Assembly: GCA_044869805.1 (NCBI GenBank)
Contig: JBIOXV010000062.1
Coordinates: 9,972-73,971, forward strand
Length of the DNA stretch: 64,000 nt
Direction: 5' to 3'
From: CAWDVR01 sp044869805
GTDB lineage: Bacteria; Acidobacteriota; Thermoanaerobaculia; Multivoradales; SZUA-115
Shown: positions 26,003-34,270 of the stretch, one piece after another
How the letters are laid out: each line of letters starts with the position of its first letter
How positions within the stretch are numbered: position 1 is the stretch's first letter
Position numbers and translations under genes: made by a program
The notes under the pieces: model-generated
Database searches by the model: none
What the model saw: only the letters and a program-made list of their open reading frames with translations
What the model was told of the DNA's origin: nothing

Positions 26003-26743
26003 ATGGACGGCAACCGCACCTACCTCCAGACCCCGGAGCAATGGGCGCGCTTCCTCTCGGCGCTGACCCACGAGCTGCGCACCCCGATGGCCAGCCTGCG
26101 CCTGCTCTCCGAGCTCCTCGCCAGGAGCAGCCCGCGCCAGCCCGGCAGCCAGGAGGAGCGTTACGCCGCGAACGTCGAGGAGGTCATCCAGGACCTCCTC
26201 GCCCTGGTCGGCGAAGTCGCCGAGCTGGCGAGCCTGATGGGCGGCAAGGTGACCGTGAGATGGGAGGACGCGCCGCTCGGGAAGCTCGTCGACGAGGTGA
26301 GAGAGGCGGTGCGCCCCTGGGCGTGGGACCGCGGGATCGCGCTCACCGAGTCGATAGACCCGGCGCTCCCCAAGCTCCTGCGGACCGACGCCGAACGCCT
26401 GCGGCAGGTTCTCGTCTTGCTGCTGAGCGCGGCGGTGAGCCAGGCCGAGTCGGGGATCTTTTTCCGCTTCGATGCCGAGGGCCGGGGCCTGCGGGTGGTC
26501 GTCTCCTCCGACGGCCCGCCATTCTCGGACACCGCGCTCGGAGCCCTCTTCGAGCCTTTCGACCTCGGCACCAAGACCACGCGGCGCCGCGGCGGGCGCA
26601 GCCTGGCGCTGCCGCTGGCCAATGAGCTCGCCCGAGTGCTTGGCGGGACGCTCTCGGCCGCGAACCGCGGCGGGAGGCCGACGTTCGACCTCGTCATCCC
26701 CCCGGGGAGCGCTGAGCCCGGCCCGGGATCGGCACCGGGCTAG
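26003..26743 (+). CDS. Sensor-less histidine kinase
   Basis: 246 residues. HisKA domain with H23 in SALTHELRTPMASLRLL, then a HATPase_c domain whose N-box (RLRQVLVLLLSAAVSQA) has Ser/Ala where Asn is normal and whose glycine boxes are weak (GGRSLALPLANELARVLGG). The protein begins directly with the dimerisation helix, with no sensor or membrane segment, so it must receive signals from another protein. The missing N-box Asn may mean poor ATP binding. It is divergent from the nitrate-type operon and convergent with the hybrid kinase, whose stop it shares (CTAG). Confidence 0.8.
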   Translation: MDGNRTYLQTPEQWARFLSALTHELRTPMASLRLLSELLARSSPRQPGSQEERYAANVEEVIQDLLALVGEVAELASLMGGKVTVRWEDAPLGKLVDEVREAVRPWAWDRGIALTESIDPALPKLLRTDAERLRQVLVLLLSAAVSQAESGIFFRFDAEGRGLRVVVSSDGPPFSDTALGALFEPFDLGTKTTRRRGGRSLALPLANELARVLGGTLSAANRGGRPTFDLVIPPGSAEPGPGSAPG

Positions 26744-28362
26744 GGGCTCCCGCCGAGCAGCCTTCGCACCAGGCGCAGCAGCTCGTGGGTGGCGAAGGGC
26801 TTCTGCAGAAAGGCGTCGGCTACCGAGTGGTCGGCCGCGCGGCTGGCCAGAGCTTCATCGGTGTAGCCCGACATCAGCACCAGCTTCATGCCGGGGAAGG
26901 AGGCGCCGAGCTGGACGGCGAGATCGGCGCCCGTGCCGCCGGGCATGACTATGTCGGAGAGCATCAGCCGCACGTCGTGGCCACGAGCCTCCACCAGCGC
27001 GAGCGCGGCAGCCGGGTTGGCGGCCGCGAGCACGCGGTAGCCCTGACTCCTCAGCATCAGCTCCAGCAAGCCGCGGAACATGTCGTCGTCCTCGACCAGG
27101 AGGATCGTCTCGCTGCCCGCGACCTCGGCCGGCGCCGCCGCCGGCTCGGGCACTACGGCGGCCTCCGCCCCTCGAGGGCTCGTTTCGCCGGCCAATGGCA
27201 GGTACACGCGGAAGGCCGTGCCCAGGCCGGAGTGGCTCTCGACCGCGATGCCACCCTTGACGCGGCCCACGATGGCATGCACCGTGGAAAGGCCCAAGCC
27301 GGTCCCTTTGCCGGGTTCCTTGGTGGTGAAGAAGGGCTCGAAGGCCCGGCGGCGGACCTCCTCGGTCATGCCGGCGCCGGTGTCCCTCACCTCGAGCAGG
27401 GCGTAGCTCCCCGGCGGCAGGCGCCGGCCCTCGACCGCCAGCTCCTGCGCGGCGTGGTGGACGCCGAGAGCGAGGGTCAGGCTGCCGCCGGAGGGCATGG
27501 CGTCGCAGGCGTTGACCACCAGGTTGAGGACGAGCTGGTGCAGCTCGCCGGGGTCGCCCCACACCTTTCCGATCCCCGGCTCGATCTGGCGGACGACTGT
27601 GATGTCCTCGCCGATCAGCCGATCGAGCATCACCTCCAGATCCGCCAGCAGCTTGCCCAGGTCCACGAGCTGAGCCTGCAGCTCCTGGCGCCGGCTGAAG
27701 AGGAGGAGCTGCCGGGTCAGTTGCGCGCCGCGCAGCGCGGCGCGGTGGATCTCTTCGATGTGGGGGCGCAGCGCTTCCCCGGCCGCCATGGCGCTGAGCA
27801 GCATCTCGCTGTAGCCGCGGATGGTGCCGAGCAGGGTATTGAAGTCGTGCGCCACGCCGCCGGCCAGGCGGCCGATGGCTTCCATCTTCTGCGCCTGGCG
27901 GATCTCGGACTCGAGCCGCACCCGCTCGCTGATGTCGCGCAGGGTGCCCAGGAAGAAGACCTCGTCGCCGTAGTGGACCTCGCTCACCGCGAGGTCGAGC
28001 GGGAAGGTCGAGCCGTCGCGGCGACGGCCCTCGACCTGCCGCCCGATGCCGATGATCCGCGCCTCCCGGGTCGCCTGATAGCGCGCGAGATAGCCGTCGT
28101 GCTCCTCGCGGAAGGGCGAGGGCATGAGGATGCGGACGTTCTCGCCCACCAGCTCGTCGGGTGTGTAGCCGAACAGCCTCTCGATCGCCGGGTTGACCGA
28201 CTGGATCACGCCGGCGGTGTCGATGAGCACCACGCCGTCGACGGCGGCGTTGACCACGGCGCGCAGGATGCCCTGCGCCGGGTCGTCGAACAGCGCCCGG
28301 GTCCGGCCTCTGCCTGGTGAGCTCGGGGGCGGGGAGGGGTCCGATCGTGGAGCGCGAGCCAT
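26740..28362 (-). CDS. PAS hybrid histidine kinase with C-terminal receiver
   Basis: 540 residues, no membrane segment. PAS domain about 32-148 (GVVLIDTAGVIQSVNPAIER, then FLGTLRDISER), HisKA with H172 in GGVAHDFNTLLGTIRGY (the usual DFNNLL is DFNTLL), HATPase_c with LNLVVNACDAMPSGG, DTGAGM and GKGTGLGLSTVHAI, and a receiver domain with D470 in LMLSDIVMPGG. It is a soluble sensor whose PAS ligand is unknown. The stop overlaps that of the convergent kinase by four bases. The next plus-strand gene begins 221 bases away. Confidence 0.92.
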   Translation of the reverse strand: MARAPRSDPSPPPSSPGRGRTRALFDDPAQGILRAVVNAAVDGVVLIDTAGVIQSVNPAIERLFGYTPDELVGENVRILMPSPFREEHDGYLARYQATREARIIGIGRQVEGRRRDGSTFPLDLAVSEVHYGDEVFFLGTLRDISERVRLESEIRQAQKMEAIGRLAGGVAHDFNTLLGTIRGYSEMLLSAMAAGEALRPHIEEIHRAALRGAQLTRQLLLFSRRQELQAQLVDLGKLLADLEVMLDRLIGEDITVVRQIEPGIGKVWGDPGELHQLVLNLVVNACDAMPSGGSLTLALGVHHAAQELAVEGRRLPPGSYALLEVRDTGAGMTEEVRRRAFEPFFTTKEPGKGTGLGLSTVHAIVGRVKGGIAVESHSGLGTAFRVYLPLAGETSPRGAEAAVVPEPAAAPAEVAGSETILLVEDDDMFRGLLELMLRSQGYRVLAAANPAAALALVEARGHDVRLMLSDIVMPGGTGADLAVQLGASFPGMKLVLMSGYTDEALASRAADHSVADAFLQKPFATHELLRLVRRLLGGSP

Positions 28363-28546
28363 GTTCCTCCGAAGTCGACGTGGACTCTGCCTCCATCGTA
28401 CTACCGCCGTCCGGCCGGTCGCCGAGGCTCGCCGGCGCTTGGCAACCGAGCTCTATGCACTGCGGATCGGGCTCGCCACCGCGCTCGACGGCGCTGCTCC
28501 ACGGCTGAAGGAGGACGATGGGTTCGCGGCTAGCGTGGTACTGCCC

Positions 28547-28576
28547 TTGACTTTCCTAATTTCTGACGCCTAAACT
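28547..28576 (+). promoter_or_regulatory. Promoter for the RHH-sigma operon, possibly leaderless
   Basis: TTGACT (28547-28552), an 18-base spacer and TAAACT (28571-28576) match the -35 at five and the -10 at four of six bases. The expected transcription start falls at or next to ATG 28584, and no ribosome-binding site precedes it, so the first transcript may be leaderless. Confidence 0.5.
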
Positions 28577-28583
28577 CCTTGAT

Positions 28584-28832
28584 ATGAAGCGCAAGCGAGG
28601 TCGTCCCAAGAGTCCCGAGCCGCTGGAAGTCTTCAACCTCCGCATCACCGCCCGCGCCAAGCACCGCCTCAAGGCGCTGGCAGAGCTGTCCGGCAAGCCC
28701 TCGAACGCGGTCATCGAGGCCGCCTTCTGGCAGCACCTCTCTGCTTTGCCCAGGCCTACGCGGGAGGCGGTCGAGCGGATCGCCTCGACAGTCGAGGCAG
28801 CTAGGGCAGGTGCCGAGCCCAAGGACGAGTGA
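28584..28832 (+). CDS. Ribbon-helix-helix-like protein with AT-hook-type N-terminus
   Basis: 82 residues. The N-terminal MKRKRGRPKSP contains the GRP core of an AT-hook. Residues 16-50 (VFNLRITARAKHRLKALAEL, then GKPSNAVIEAAFWQHL) read as a short beta strand and two helices, as in ribbon-helix-helix DNA-binding proteins. Its stop overlaps the ATG of the sigma factor gene (TGATG), so the two are translated together. A role as a regulator or co-regulator of the sigma factor is inferred. No ribosome-binding site is visible before its ATG. Confidence 0.65.
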   Translation: MKRKRGRPKSPEPLEVFNLRITARAKHRLKALAELSGKPSNAVIEAAFWQHLSALPRPTREAVERIASTVEAARAGAEPKDE

Positions 28833-29413
28833 TGGGGCGATCACCTGGCGACGAGGCCGCGTGCTTGCAGCCACTCAACGCAGACGATCTGGAAACCGTC
28901 CTCGATGGCCAGCGGCGCTCGTTCGGCCGTATCCTCGGCAGGTTCGGCATCCCGGTCGAGGACGCCGAAGATCTGTTGCAAGAGGTGATCTGCCACTTCC
29001 TCCTGAAGCTGCCGGAGGTCCATTCCCCGGAGCCCTGGCTGCGATCGGTGCTGCGCAACCGCTGCCGGCTCTACTGGCGAAAGCGGCTGGGGAGCGAGGA
29101 GATGAGGGAGCGAGCGATTGCCTGCGGCCTCGCTTTGTCCGCTGAGATTGCCGGCTCGCCCGAGGGGAACATCCACACGCGCCTCGACCTTGCCAGGGCC
29201 CTGGCGCGGCTGCCACGCTCGAAGCGCGACCTCCTGCTGTGCCACGACGTCGAGGGCCAGAGCAGTCGGGAGCTTGCGCACCGCTTCGACTACCAGGAAA
29301 CCAGCATCCGCAAGACCATAGCGCGCCTGCACGAACGGCTGCGGGCAAACCTGGCGCCACACGGTTACGATCGGATAGCGGCGCCCGCGCGCCGAAGAGA
29401 GGTCGCCTCCTAG
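28832..29413 (+). CDS. ECF-type RNA polymerase sigma factor
   Basis: 193 residues. Region 2 is visible in RFGIPVEDAEDLLQEVICHF and EPWLRSVLRNRCRLYWRKR, and region 4 in LPRSKRDLLLCHDVEGQSSR and FDYQETSIRKTIARLHERL. It would direct RNA polymerase to a dedicated promoter set. ATG 28832 overlaps the upstream stop and has AAGGA about seven bases before it; GTG 28829 is a possible earlier start. The next genes on the strand encode two small secreted proteins and a zinc-finger/TPR protein that could act as anti-sigma factor. Confidence 0.85.
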   Translation: MGRSPGDEAACLQPLNADDLETVLDGQRRSFGRILGRFGIPVEDAEDLLQEVICHFLLKLPEVHSPEPWLRSVLRNRCRLYWRKRLGSEEMRERAIACGLALSAEIAGSPEGNIHTRLDLARALARLPRSKRDLLLCHDVEGQSSRELAHRFDYQETSIRKTIARLHERLRANLAPHGYDRIAAPARRREVAS

Positions 29414-29541
29414 CGCAATCTCGCACTCCGCATCTGAACTCCCTGCCCTCCGCACTTCCCTTCGGGCACTCTACTTTCTGAGGACGGTCGCTCGGCCGGC
29501 ACAGGGCCGGCGTGCGCGCCCGCCCGGAAATGGAGTGTCCT

Positions 29542-29892
29542 ATGCCTGGCTCGCGCACCGCTCGCCGCGCGATGGGGGGGTTGCTCGTCGGTCTTCTGCT
29601 TGCCCTCCTCGCCGCACCCTCGGCCCACGCAGGGCCGGTCAAGCTCTTCCGTGCTGAATCGTTCCTGGACTGGCTGTGGGAGGGGCTCGCCCGGGCGTTC
29701 GCCGGGCTTGCCAGGGGGGACAACATGATGGATCTGCGTGGGCAGGCCCAGGACGGGCCCAGCCCCGGGAACATCGGCAGGGGCGGCTTCACTAAAGAGG
29801 GCGGAATGATGGACCCCCACGGCCAGCCCCAGGGGGCTGCCGCTCCAGGCGGCACCACGGGCGGGGCCGGCGTAGCGGCCCCCGGCACCTAG
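29542..29892 (+). CDS. Small secreted Gly-rich protein
   Basis: 116 residues. A signal peptide (GGLLVGLLLALLAAPSAHA, cleavage near residue 30) is followed by an amphipathic tryptophan-containing stretch (FLDWLWEGLARAFAG) and a Gly/Pro-rich tail. The motif NMMDLRGQ (61-68) recurs as GMMDPHGQ (89-96), an internal repeat. ATG 29542 is preferred because GGAG precedes it by six bases and the signal peptide starts there. It has no cysteines. A strong terminator lies ten bases downstream, so the transcript probably ends here. No function can be assigned. Confidence 0.65.
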   Translation: MPGSRTARRAMGGLLVGLLLALLAAPSAHAGPVKLFRAESFLDWLWEGLARAFAGLARGDNMMDLRGQAQDGPSPGNIGRGGFTKEGGMMDPHGQPQGAAAPGGTTGGAGVAAPGT

Positions 29893-29901
29893 CCTCCGTC
29901 C

Positions 29902-29942
29902 GAGGAGCCGGCCGGGCCTTCGCCTGCCGGCTCCTCATTTTT
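29902..29942 (+). terminator. Rho-independent terminator
   Basis: A perfect 11-bp GC-rich stem, GAGGAGCCGGC (29902-29912) and its complement (29926-29936), with a 13-base loop, is followed by ATTTTTC. It lies ten bases after the small secreted Gly-rich protein and is the clearest intrinsic terminator in the window. Confidence 0.85.
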
Positions 29943-30014
29943 CTGTCTCGCCTGGCCCAGCTCGCGTAACCTGAATGAAGAGATTCCTTCTTTCCACGGC
30001 GGAGCAACTGCCCG

Positions 30015-31355
30015 ATGACGGACATGCACGTGACCCTGGAGATGCTGTGGGCCATCGCCCGAGGCGAGAGAAGCCCTGGCGATCTGTCCTCCCTGATCGA
30101 TTCGCACCTGCGGGTCGTCTGCCCGGTGTGTGCAGCAGCTCTCGACACCTTCGACCGCGAACGCGAGGAGAGCGGAGAGCCCCTGCTCCTGGACTACGGC
30201 GAGGCGTACCAGCGCGCGATGAAGCAGAGCCGCCAGGTCGCCAAGGCGTTCGAGCGCGAGAAGGCCGCCGCGAAACCACGCCTGGCCAAGGTGTTGGCCT
30301 TACCTGCCGAGGATCGACTGGCAGCGATCGAGGGGGGCGACGCCGACCTTCGCGGTCCTCTCCTCGCGGAGCTGCTGCTGGAGGAGAGCCTGTCCTACTT
30401 ACCTGGCCGGCCGCAGGACGCCTACGCCATGGCTCAGCTCGCCAAGGCCGTGCTCTTCAAGTCCGAGCTGACGCCCGTCTCCACTGAGGCCTACGCCCGT
30501 ACCCTGGCTCACCTCGCCAACGCCCGGCGGGCGGCCGGTGCCCTGCGGGAGGCGGCGGAGCTCTTCGACCACGCCCGGTTTTTCCTCCGACTGGAGGGCG
30601 GGGGTCATCGGTTGGTCCGCGCAGAGGTCGATACGCTCGAGGGCTCTCTGCGCCGCGCGCAGCGGCGGTTGAGTGAAGCCTCGGAGCTCCTGCGGAGAGC
30701 CATGACGGTCTATCGCCTCGAAGGACGGGCGACCGAGGAAGCTCAAGTCCTGCTCAAGCTCTCGATGGTCCTGCGAGAGCAGGGCGAGCTTCAGGGCGCC
30801 CTTGCTGTAAGCGCGGAGGCCCTGAAGGTGATCGACAAGCAACGGCAGCCGAGGCTCTATCTCCATGCACGACACAATCTAGCCTGGCTCCTTGCCGACG
30901 TGGAGCGCCCGGGCGAAGCCCGTCAGGTGATTGCGGCCAGCATCGACCTCTACCAGCGTTTCCCGGACCCCTGGACCCAGCTCCGCCGACTGTGGGTCGA
31001 AGGCAAGATCGCCCGCGGCCTGGGCGAGTTGGACGGTGCTGAGCGAAGCTTCCTCGCGGTGCGTGACGGCTTCCTTCGCCAAGGCGTGGGCTTCGACGCT
31101 GCCCTCGCCTCGCTCGACCTCGCCTTGCTCTACCTCGACGAGGGCAAGACCGCCGAGGTCAAGCGCCTCGCCGAGGAGATGGTGCCCATCTTCGAAGCCC
31201 AGGACGTCCACCGCGAAGCGGCCGCCGCGCTGCTTCTCGTCCAGGAGGCTGTTCGCCGGGAGCAGGTCACGGTCGCCTTGGTCAGGGAGGTGTGCAGGTT
31301 CCTGGAGGCGGCGCGCATGGACCCGGAGCTGGCTTTTCGGCGGGCGAATGAGTAG
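30015..31355 (+). CDS. Zinc-finger / TPR-like protein (possible anti-sigma factor)
   Basis: 446 residues. The N-terminal domain carries H31-x4-C36-x2-C39 (SHLRVVCPVCAAAL), close to the zinc-binding motif of ZAS anti-sigma factors. Most of the protein is helical repeats with the TPR look (AYARTLAHLANARRAAGALR, LLKLSMVLREQGELQGALAV, LYLHARHNLAWLLADVERPG, AALASLDLALLYLDEGKTAE). No membrane segment, so soluble. It lies downstream of the ECF sigma gene on the same strand but after a terminator. A role in sensing or holding the sigma factor is inferred from motif and location. Confidence 0.7.
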   Translation: MTDMHVTLEMLWAIARGERSPGDLSSLIDSHLRVVCPVCAAALDTFDREREESGEPLLLDYGEAYQRAMKQSRQVAKAFEREKAAAKPRLAKVLALPAEDRLAAIEGGDADLRGPLLAELLLEESLSYLPGRPQDAYAMAQLAKAVLFKSELTPVSTEAYARTLAHLANARRAAGALREAAELFDHARFFLRLEGGGHRLVRAEVDTLEGSLRRAQRRLSEASELLRRAMTVYRLEGRATEEAQVLLKLSMVLREQGELQGALAVSAEALKVIDKQRQPRLYLHARHNLAWLLADVERPGEARQVIAASIDLYQRFPDPWTQLRRLWVEGKIARGLGELDGAERSFLAVRDGFLRQGVGFDAALASLDLALLYLDEGKTAEVKRLAEEMVPIFEAQDVHREAAAALLLVQEAVRREQVTVALVREVCRFLEAARMDPELAFRRANE

Positions 31356-31465
31356 GCCACGCCGACCAATAATCAGAAGCTTGAGTAAGTTGGAGCAACG
31401 GCGTGAACGGCAACCCCAACGAGGAGCGAATTCGCGACCCCTCGTTTGACTCAAGGAGAGACACG

Positions 31466-31807
31466 ATGTCCGCACGCGGCTTTCTCGGAGGTCTAGTCGT
31501 CGTAGTTCTCGCAGCGGCCCTGATTGCGCCTTCCACTGCCGGTGATCCTGTTCAAGGAGGCCCAGCTTCAGCGCCGCCCATCACTCGGGTGATTCAGCTC
31601 GAGATGACGGTCGCCCGCGACGGTGGCCAGGCGGACCTCACGGGCACGACAGGCTTGGGCTCCCCGCCGACCCTGCCCCGTGAATGCCAGGACACCTTTG
31701 GCGACGGGAGCTGCTTCTGCGTCGTGGCTGAGTCGGGCGGTTGCGCGGGAGTCCAAGGTAGCTGCTGGGCTCCTTTCAGCAACCCTTGCAAGAAGCCGAC
31801 AACCTAG
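31466..31807 (+). CDS. Secreted six-cysteine peptide
   Basis: 113 residues. Signal peptide (FLGGLVVVVLAAALIAPSTA), a short linker, then a C-terminal core with cysteines at 74, 83, 85, 93, 100 and 108 (ECQDTFGDGSCFCVVAESGG, then CAGVQGSCWAPFSNPCKK). Such spacing suits three disulfide bonds in a small exported domain. AAGGAG lies seven bases before ATG 31466. A DsbA-like oxidoreductase is encoded 2.4 kb downstream in the same run of genes, which could form these bonds. No known toxin, bacteriocin or metal-binding signature was recognised. Confidence 0.65.
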   Translation: MSARGFLGGLVVVVLAAALIAPSTAGDPVQGGPASAPPITRVIQLEMTVARDGGQADLTGTTGLGSPPTLPRECQDTFGDGSCFCVVAESGGCAGVQGSCWAPFSNPCKKPTT

Positions 31808-31855
31808 CCAGCGCACCGTTGGCTACCGTGGGATCACGCCGAGGTCATCCATAGC

Positions 31856-34270
31856 ATGCCCAAGAGGCCCCCGGTCACCGTCTCCCGTCTGGCCCTGTGG
31901 GCTGCGCTCGCTCTGATCTGCTGCGGCAGCGCCAGTGCCCTGCCGCGGAAGGTCACTTTCGAGGCAGTCGTGAAAGAGCGCGGTGCTGAGCCTGGGGCCG
32001 CCGGTGCCAGACTACCGGAAGGGATGGTCTACCTCCAGCGAGCGGACGATCCAACGGTGGTCCGCGTTGCCGCCTTGAACCGGGAGGTGGAGCTGCCCGC
32101 AGGGGCTTGGACCTGGCAGGCGGAGGCGCCGGGGTTCATCACGGTTGGCTGGAACCTGGTTGCAGCCGACTTTGCCGGTGGCACAGCCAAGACGGCGCGC
32201 GCCGTCGCCGTCCAAGGCTGCGCGGTCGAGATGCGCAAGGAGGCGCGATTGCAAGCCTTCGATCGCCTCGACGTGATCGCGGTCGAAGCGAGCACCGTCT
32301 ATCGCCTACAGCTTCCCGCCCGTGCCAGTTTTTCGGTCCCGGCGGGTCGCTTCTATCTTGCGGGGTTCGGCCCGCGGGGCCTTGTGGGTGTTTCCGGCCC
32401 TCACTCCTGCCGCGAGCACGCACCCCTGTCGCTGCCTCTCCCGTCAGCACCGGCGAGCCAGCACCATGCCCTGCTGGCTTCCTTTCAACTGCCAGCCGAA
32501 GCGGCAGAGCTGAAGTTGGCGAGCTTTCTCTCTCTGGTCCAGCCATCGGCACCTCGCGAGCGCCTGAACGTGGCCGTTCCGGCCGCCACCGTTTGGATGG
32601 GGCCACGCGGCGTGTCCTTGTTCCCGCAGCTTCCGGCCGCGCCGGAGTCGGACTGGACAGTGCAGCACTCCAGTCTGCGCTCGCTGGAGCAGACGTTCCC
32701 AGCAGTCGGTGGCGGCGCAACAGCCATCGAAGGCATCGTACTCCGGCGGCGCCCGGCGCTGAGGATCCCGATCGCCTACCAGCCGGCCAGGCGCCACAAG
32801 GTAGCGAAGCTCGTGGGCTTCTCCTGCGGTCGCCGAGACCGAAGTGAGGATGCCTACATCCTGCCCGACTCCTGCACGGCACTCGACACTGCGCATCGCT
32901 TGCGCCCCGGCCTCCACGACTACGTCTTTCCCGACTTGGACGATGGCCAGTACCTCTTCAGCGCGGAGATCGACGACGAGGTCGTCTACGGCCTCGGGAA
33001 CTGGTTCAGGCCATTTCTGGCCCGGGAAGCCACAGCTTTCGAGGAGGTAGATCCGCTGCCGCTGCGAGAGCTACATCTGTGGGGCCACCTGCTCAGGGAC
33101 CGCGAGCCCGTTCCCGGCGAGGTGCGCGTGTACTCCGTCGAGTACCCGGGCAAGGTGCTCCGCTATCCGACGGACGACGATCTCCTCTATCACTGGTTCT
33201 TTTTCGGCTACCTGCCACTTTGGGACAAGGACATCGAGCGCTTACCTACGGCAGCGCATGGGCGTTCGAAGGAGGAGCTGCGGGGGCTCTATTTCGGCTT
33301 CGTGCTGAGCGCCTGTACGGAGGAGACCTCCTGTCGCGTATATACCTCGGGCTTCTCGGTCGCTGGTGATGGGAGGCTCGATCTGGAATTGGGCAGCGAC
33401 AGCGAGGTAGAGGTCCGTGTCGTGGACGATGACAGCGGGAAACCCATCGAGGGGGCGATGGTGGGTACACGGGCGAGCCAGTGGGGGCGGACTTTCCACT
33501 ACTTCCAAGGTGAAACGATCGTTCGCGACAGGCAGAGCAAGGGCCCTAGTCTCACCGTGCTGCCAACCGACTCGGCCGGCCTGGCAATCCTCCGCGTGCC
33601 GCCGGGCCGCTCGGAGATCGGGGCTGGAAAACCTCCTGACTACCCATCAAAGGAGAAGGAGGTCGAGGTCGCTGAGAACGAACGGGCGGAAGTCGAGCTC
33701 CGCCTAGAACGAGACAAGGAAAACCCCGAGCAGCCTCGCTTCGCGTTCCCGGATGGGAGCCCAGTGTCGAGGGGCTTTCTCCAGGTCTTCGATCCCCAGG
33801 GCAGACGCCGTCCCGGCTGCCACACCACGACCACCGCCGATGGCAGAGCGCGGTTTCGCGAAGGTTGTCTTGCAGGCAACACCATCGTAGTGCTCCACCC
33901 ACGCGCAGCGGTGACTTTCCTGCCGGGCGACGGACTGACGGCGGCGAGCAAGACAGTCGTCGAGCCGGCACCTCGCCGGCCGCTGGGGCTTCGCCTGGTG
34001 GACGAGCGAGGAAATCCAGTACCGGGCACCATGGTGGAGCTGCATTACGGCCCCATCGTGCTGGACCCGCGGGACTATGCAGCCACGCAGTCAGCGAGTG
34101 GCGAGCCATTCATCAACCCGGCGGACTCGGCTGGCGAGATCGTCCTACGCGGGGTCGAAGGCTCGGCGTCGCAAGCGCCAGAGGTTGGGGTCTTCGGCGC
34201 GCCGCGCTCAAGAGCCGTGAGCCTCGCCGGAGTCCAAGGAGGGGAATTCCTTGAGATCGTGGTGCCGTAG
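31856..34270 (+). CDS. Large exported protein of unknown function
   Basis: 804 residues. A signal peptide (VSRLALWAALALICCGSASA, possibly a lipobox-less leader) precedes a long extracellular region. Two or three stretches look like carboxypeptidase-regulatory or Ig-like modules: VEVRVVDDDSGKPIEGAMVG and LGLRLVDERGNPVPGTMVEL, which are typical starts of such beta-sandwich repeats. It also contains several cysteines. The gene begins 48 bases after the six-cysteine peptide gene and overlaps the DsbA-like gene by 20 bases. No catalytic motif is recognised. It is probably a surface or periplasmic partner of its neighbours. Confidence 0.7.
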   Translation: MPKRPPVTVSRLALWAALALICCGSASALPRKVTFEAVVKERGAEPGAAGARLPEGMVYLQRADDPTVVRVAALNREVELPAGAWTWQAEAPGFITVGWNLVAADFAGGTAKTARAVAVQGCAVEMRKEARLQAFDRLDVIAVEASTVYRLQLPARASFSVPAGRFYLAGFGPRGLVGVSGPHSCREHAPLSLPLPSAPASQHHALLASFQLPAEAAELKLASFLSLVQPSAPRERLNVAVPAATVWMGPRGVSLFPQLPAAPESDWTVQHSSLRSLEQTFPAVGGGATAIEGIVLRRRPALRIPIAYQPARRHKVAKLVGFSCGRRDRSEDAYILPDSCTALDTAHRLRPGLHDYVFPDLDDGQYLFSAEIDDEVVYGLGNWFRPFLAREATAFEEVDPLPLRELHLWGHLLRDREPVPGEVRVYSVEYPGKVLRYPTDDDLLYHWFFFGYLPLWDKDIERLPTAAHGRSKEELRGLYFGFVLSACTEETSCRVYTSGFSVAGDGRLDLELGSDSEVEVRVVDDDSGKPIEGAMVGTRASQWGRTFHYFQGETIVRDRQSKGPSLTVLPTDSAGLAILRVPPGRSEIGAGKPPDYPSKEKEVEVAENERAEVELRLERDKENPEQPRFAFPDGSPVSRGFLQVFDPQGRRRPGCHTTTTADGRARFREGCLAGNTIVVLHPRAAVTFLPGDGLTAASKTVVEPAPRRPLGLRLVDERGNPVPGTMVELHYGPIVLDPRDYAATQSASGEPFINPADSAGEIVLRGVEGSASQAPEVGVFGAPRSRAVSLAGVQGGEFLEIVVP

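Noticed and set aside
28363..28583. Possible remnant gene before the RHH gene (a stretch reading as RRRLATELYALRIGLATALD)
   Set aside because: The open stretch has no start signal, matches no family and continues antisense into the kinase gene; composition alone is not enough.
29414..30014. Shared promoter motif (TTTCTGA-like) before the RHH, Gly-rich peptide and TPR genes
   Set aside because: The common part is only six bases, at different distances from the starts and inside AT-richer DNA; chance cannot be excluded. A systematic motif search over related loci would be needed.
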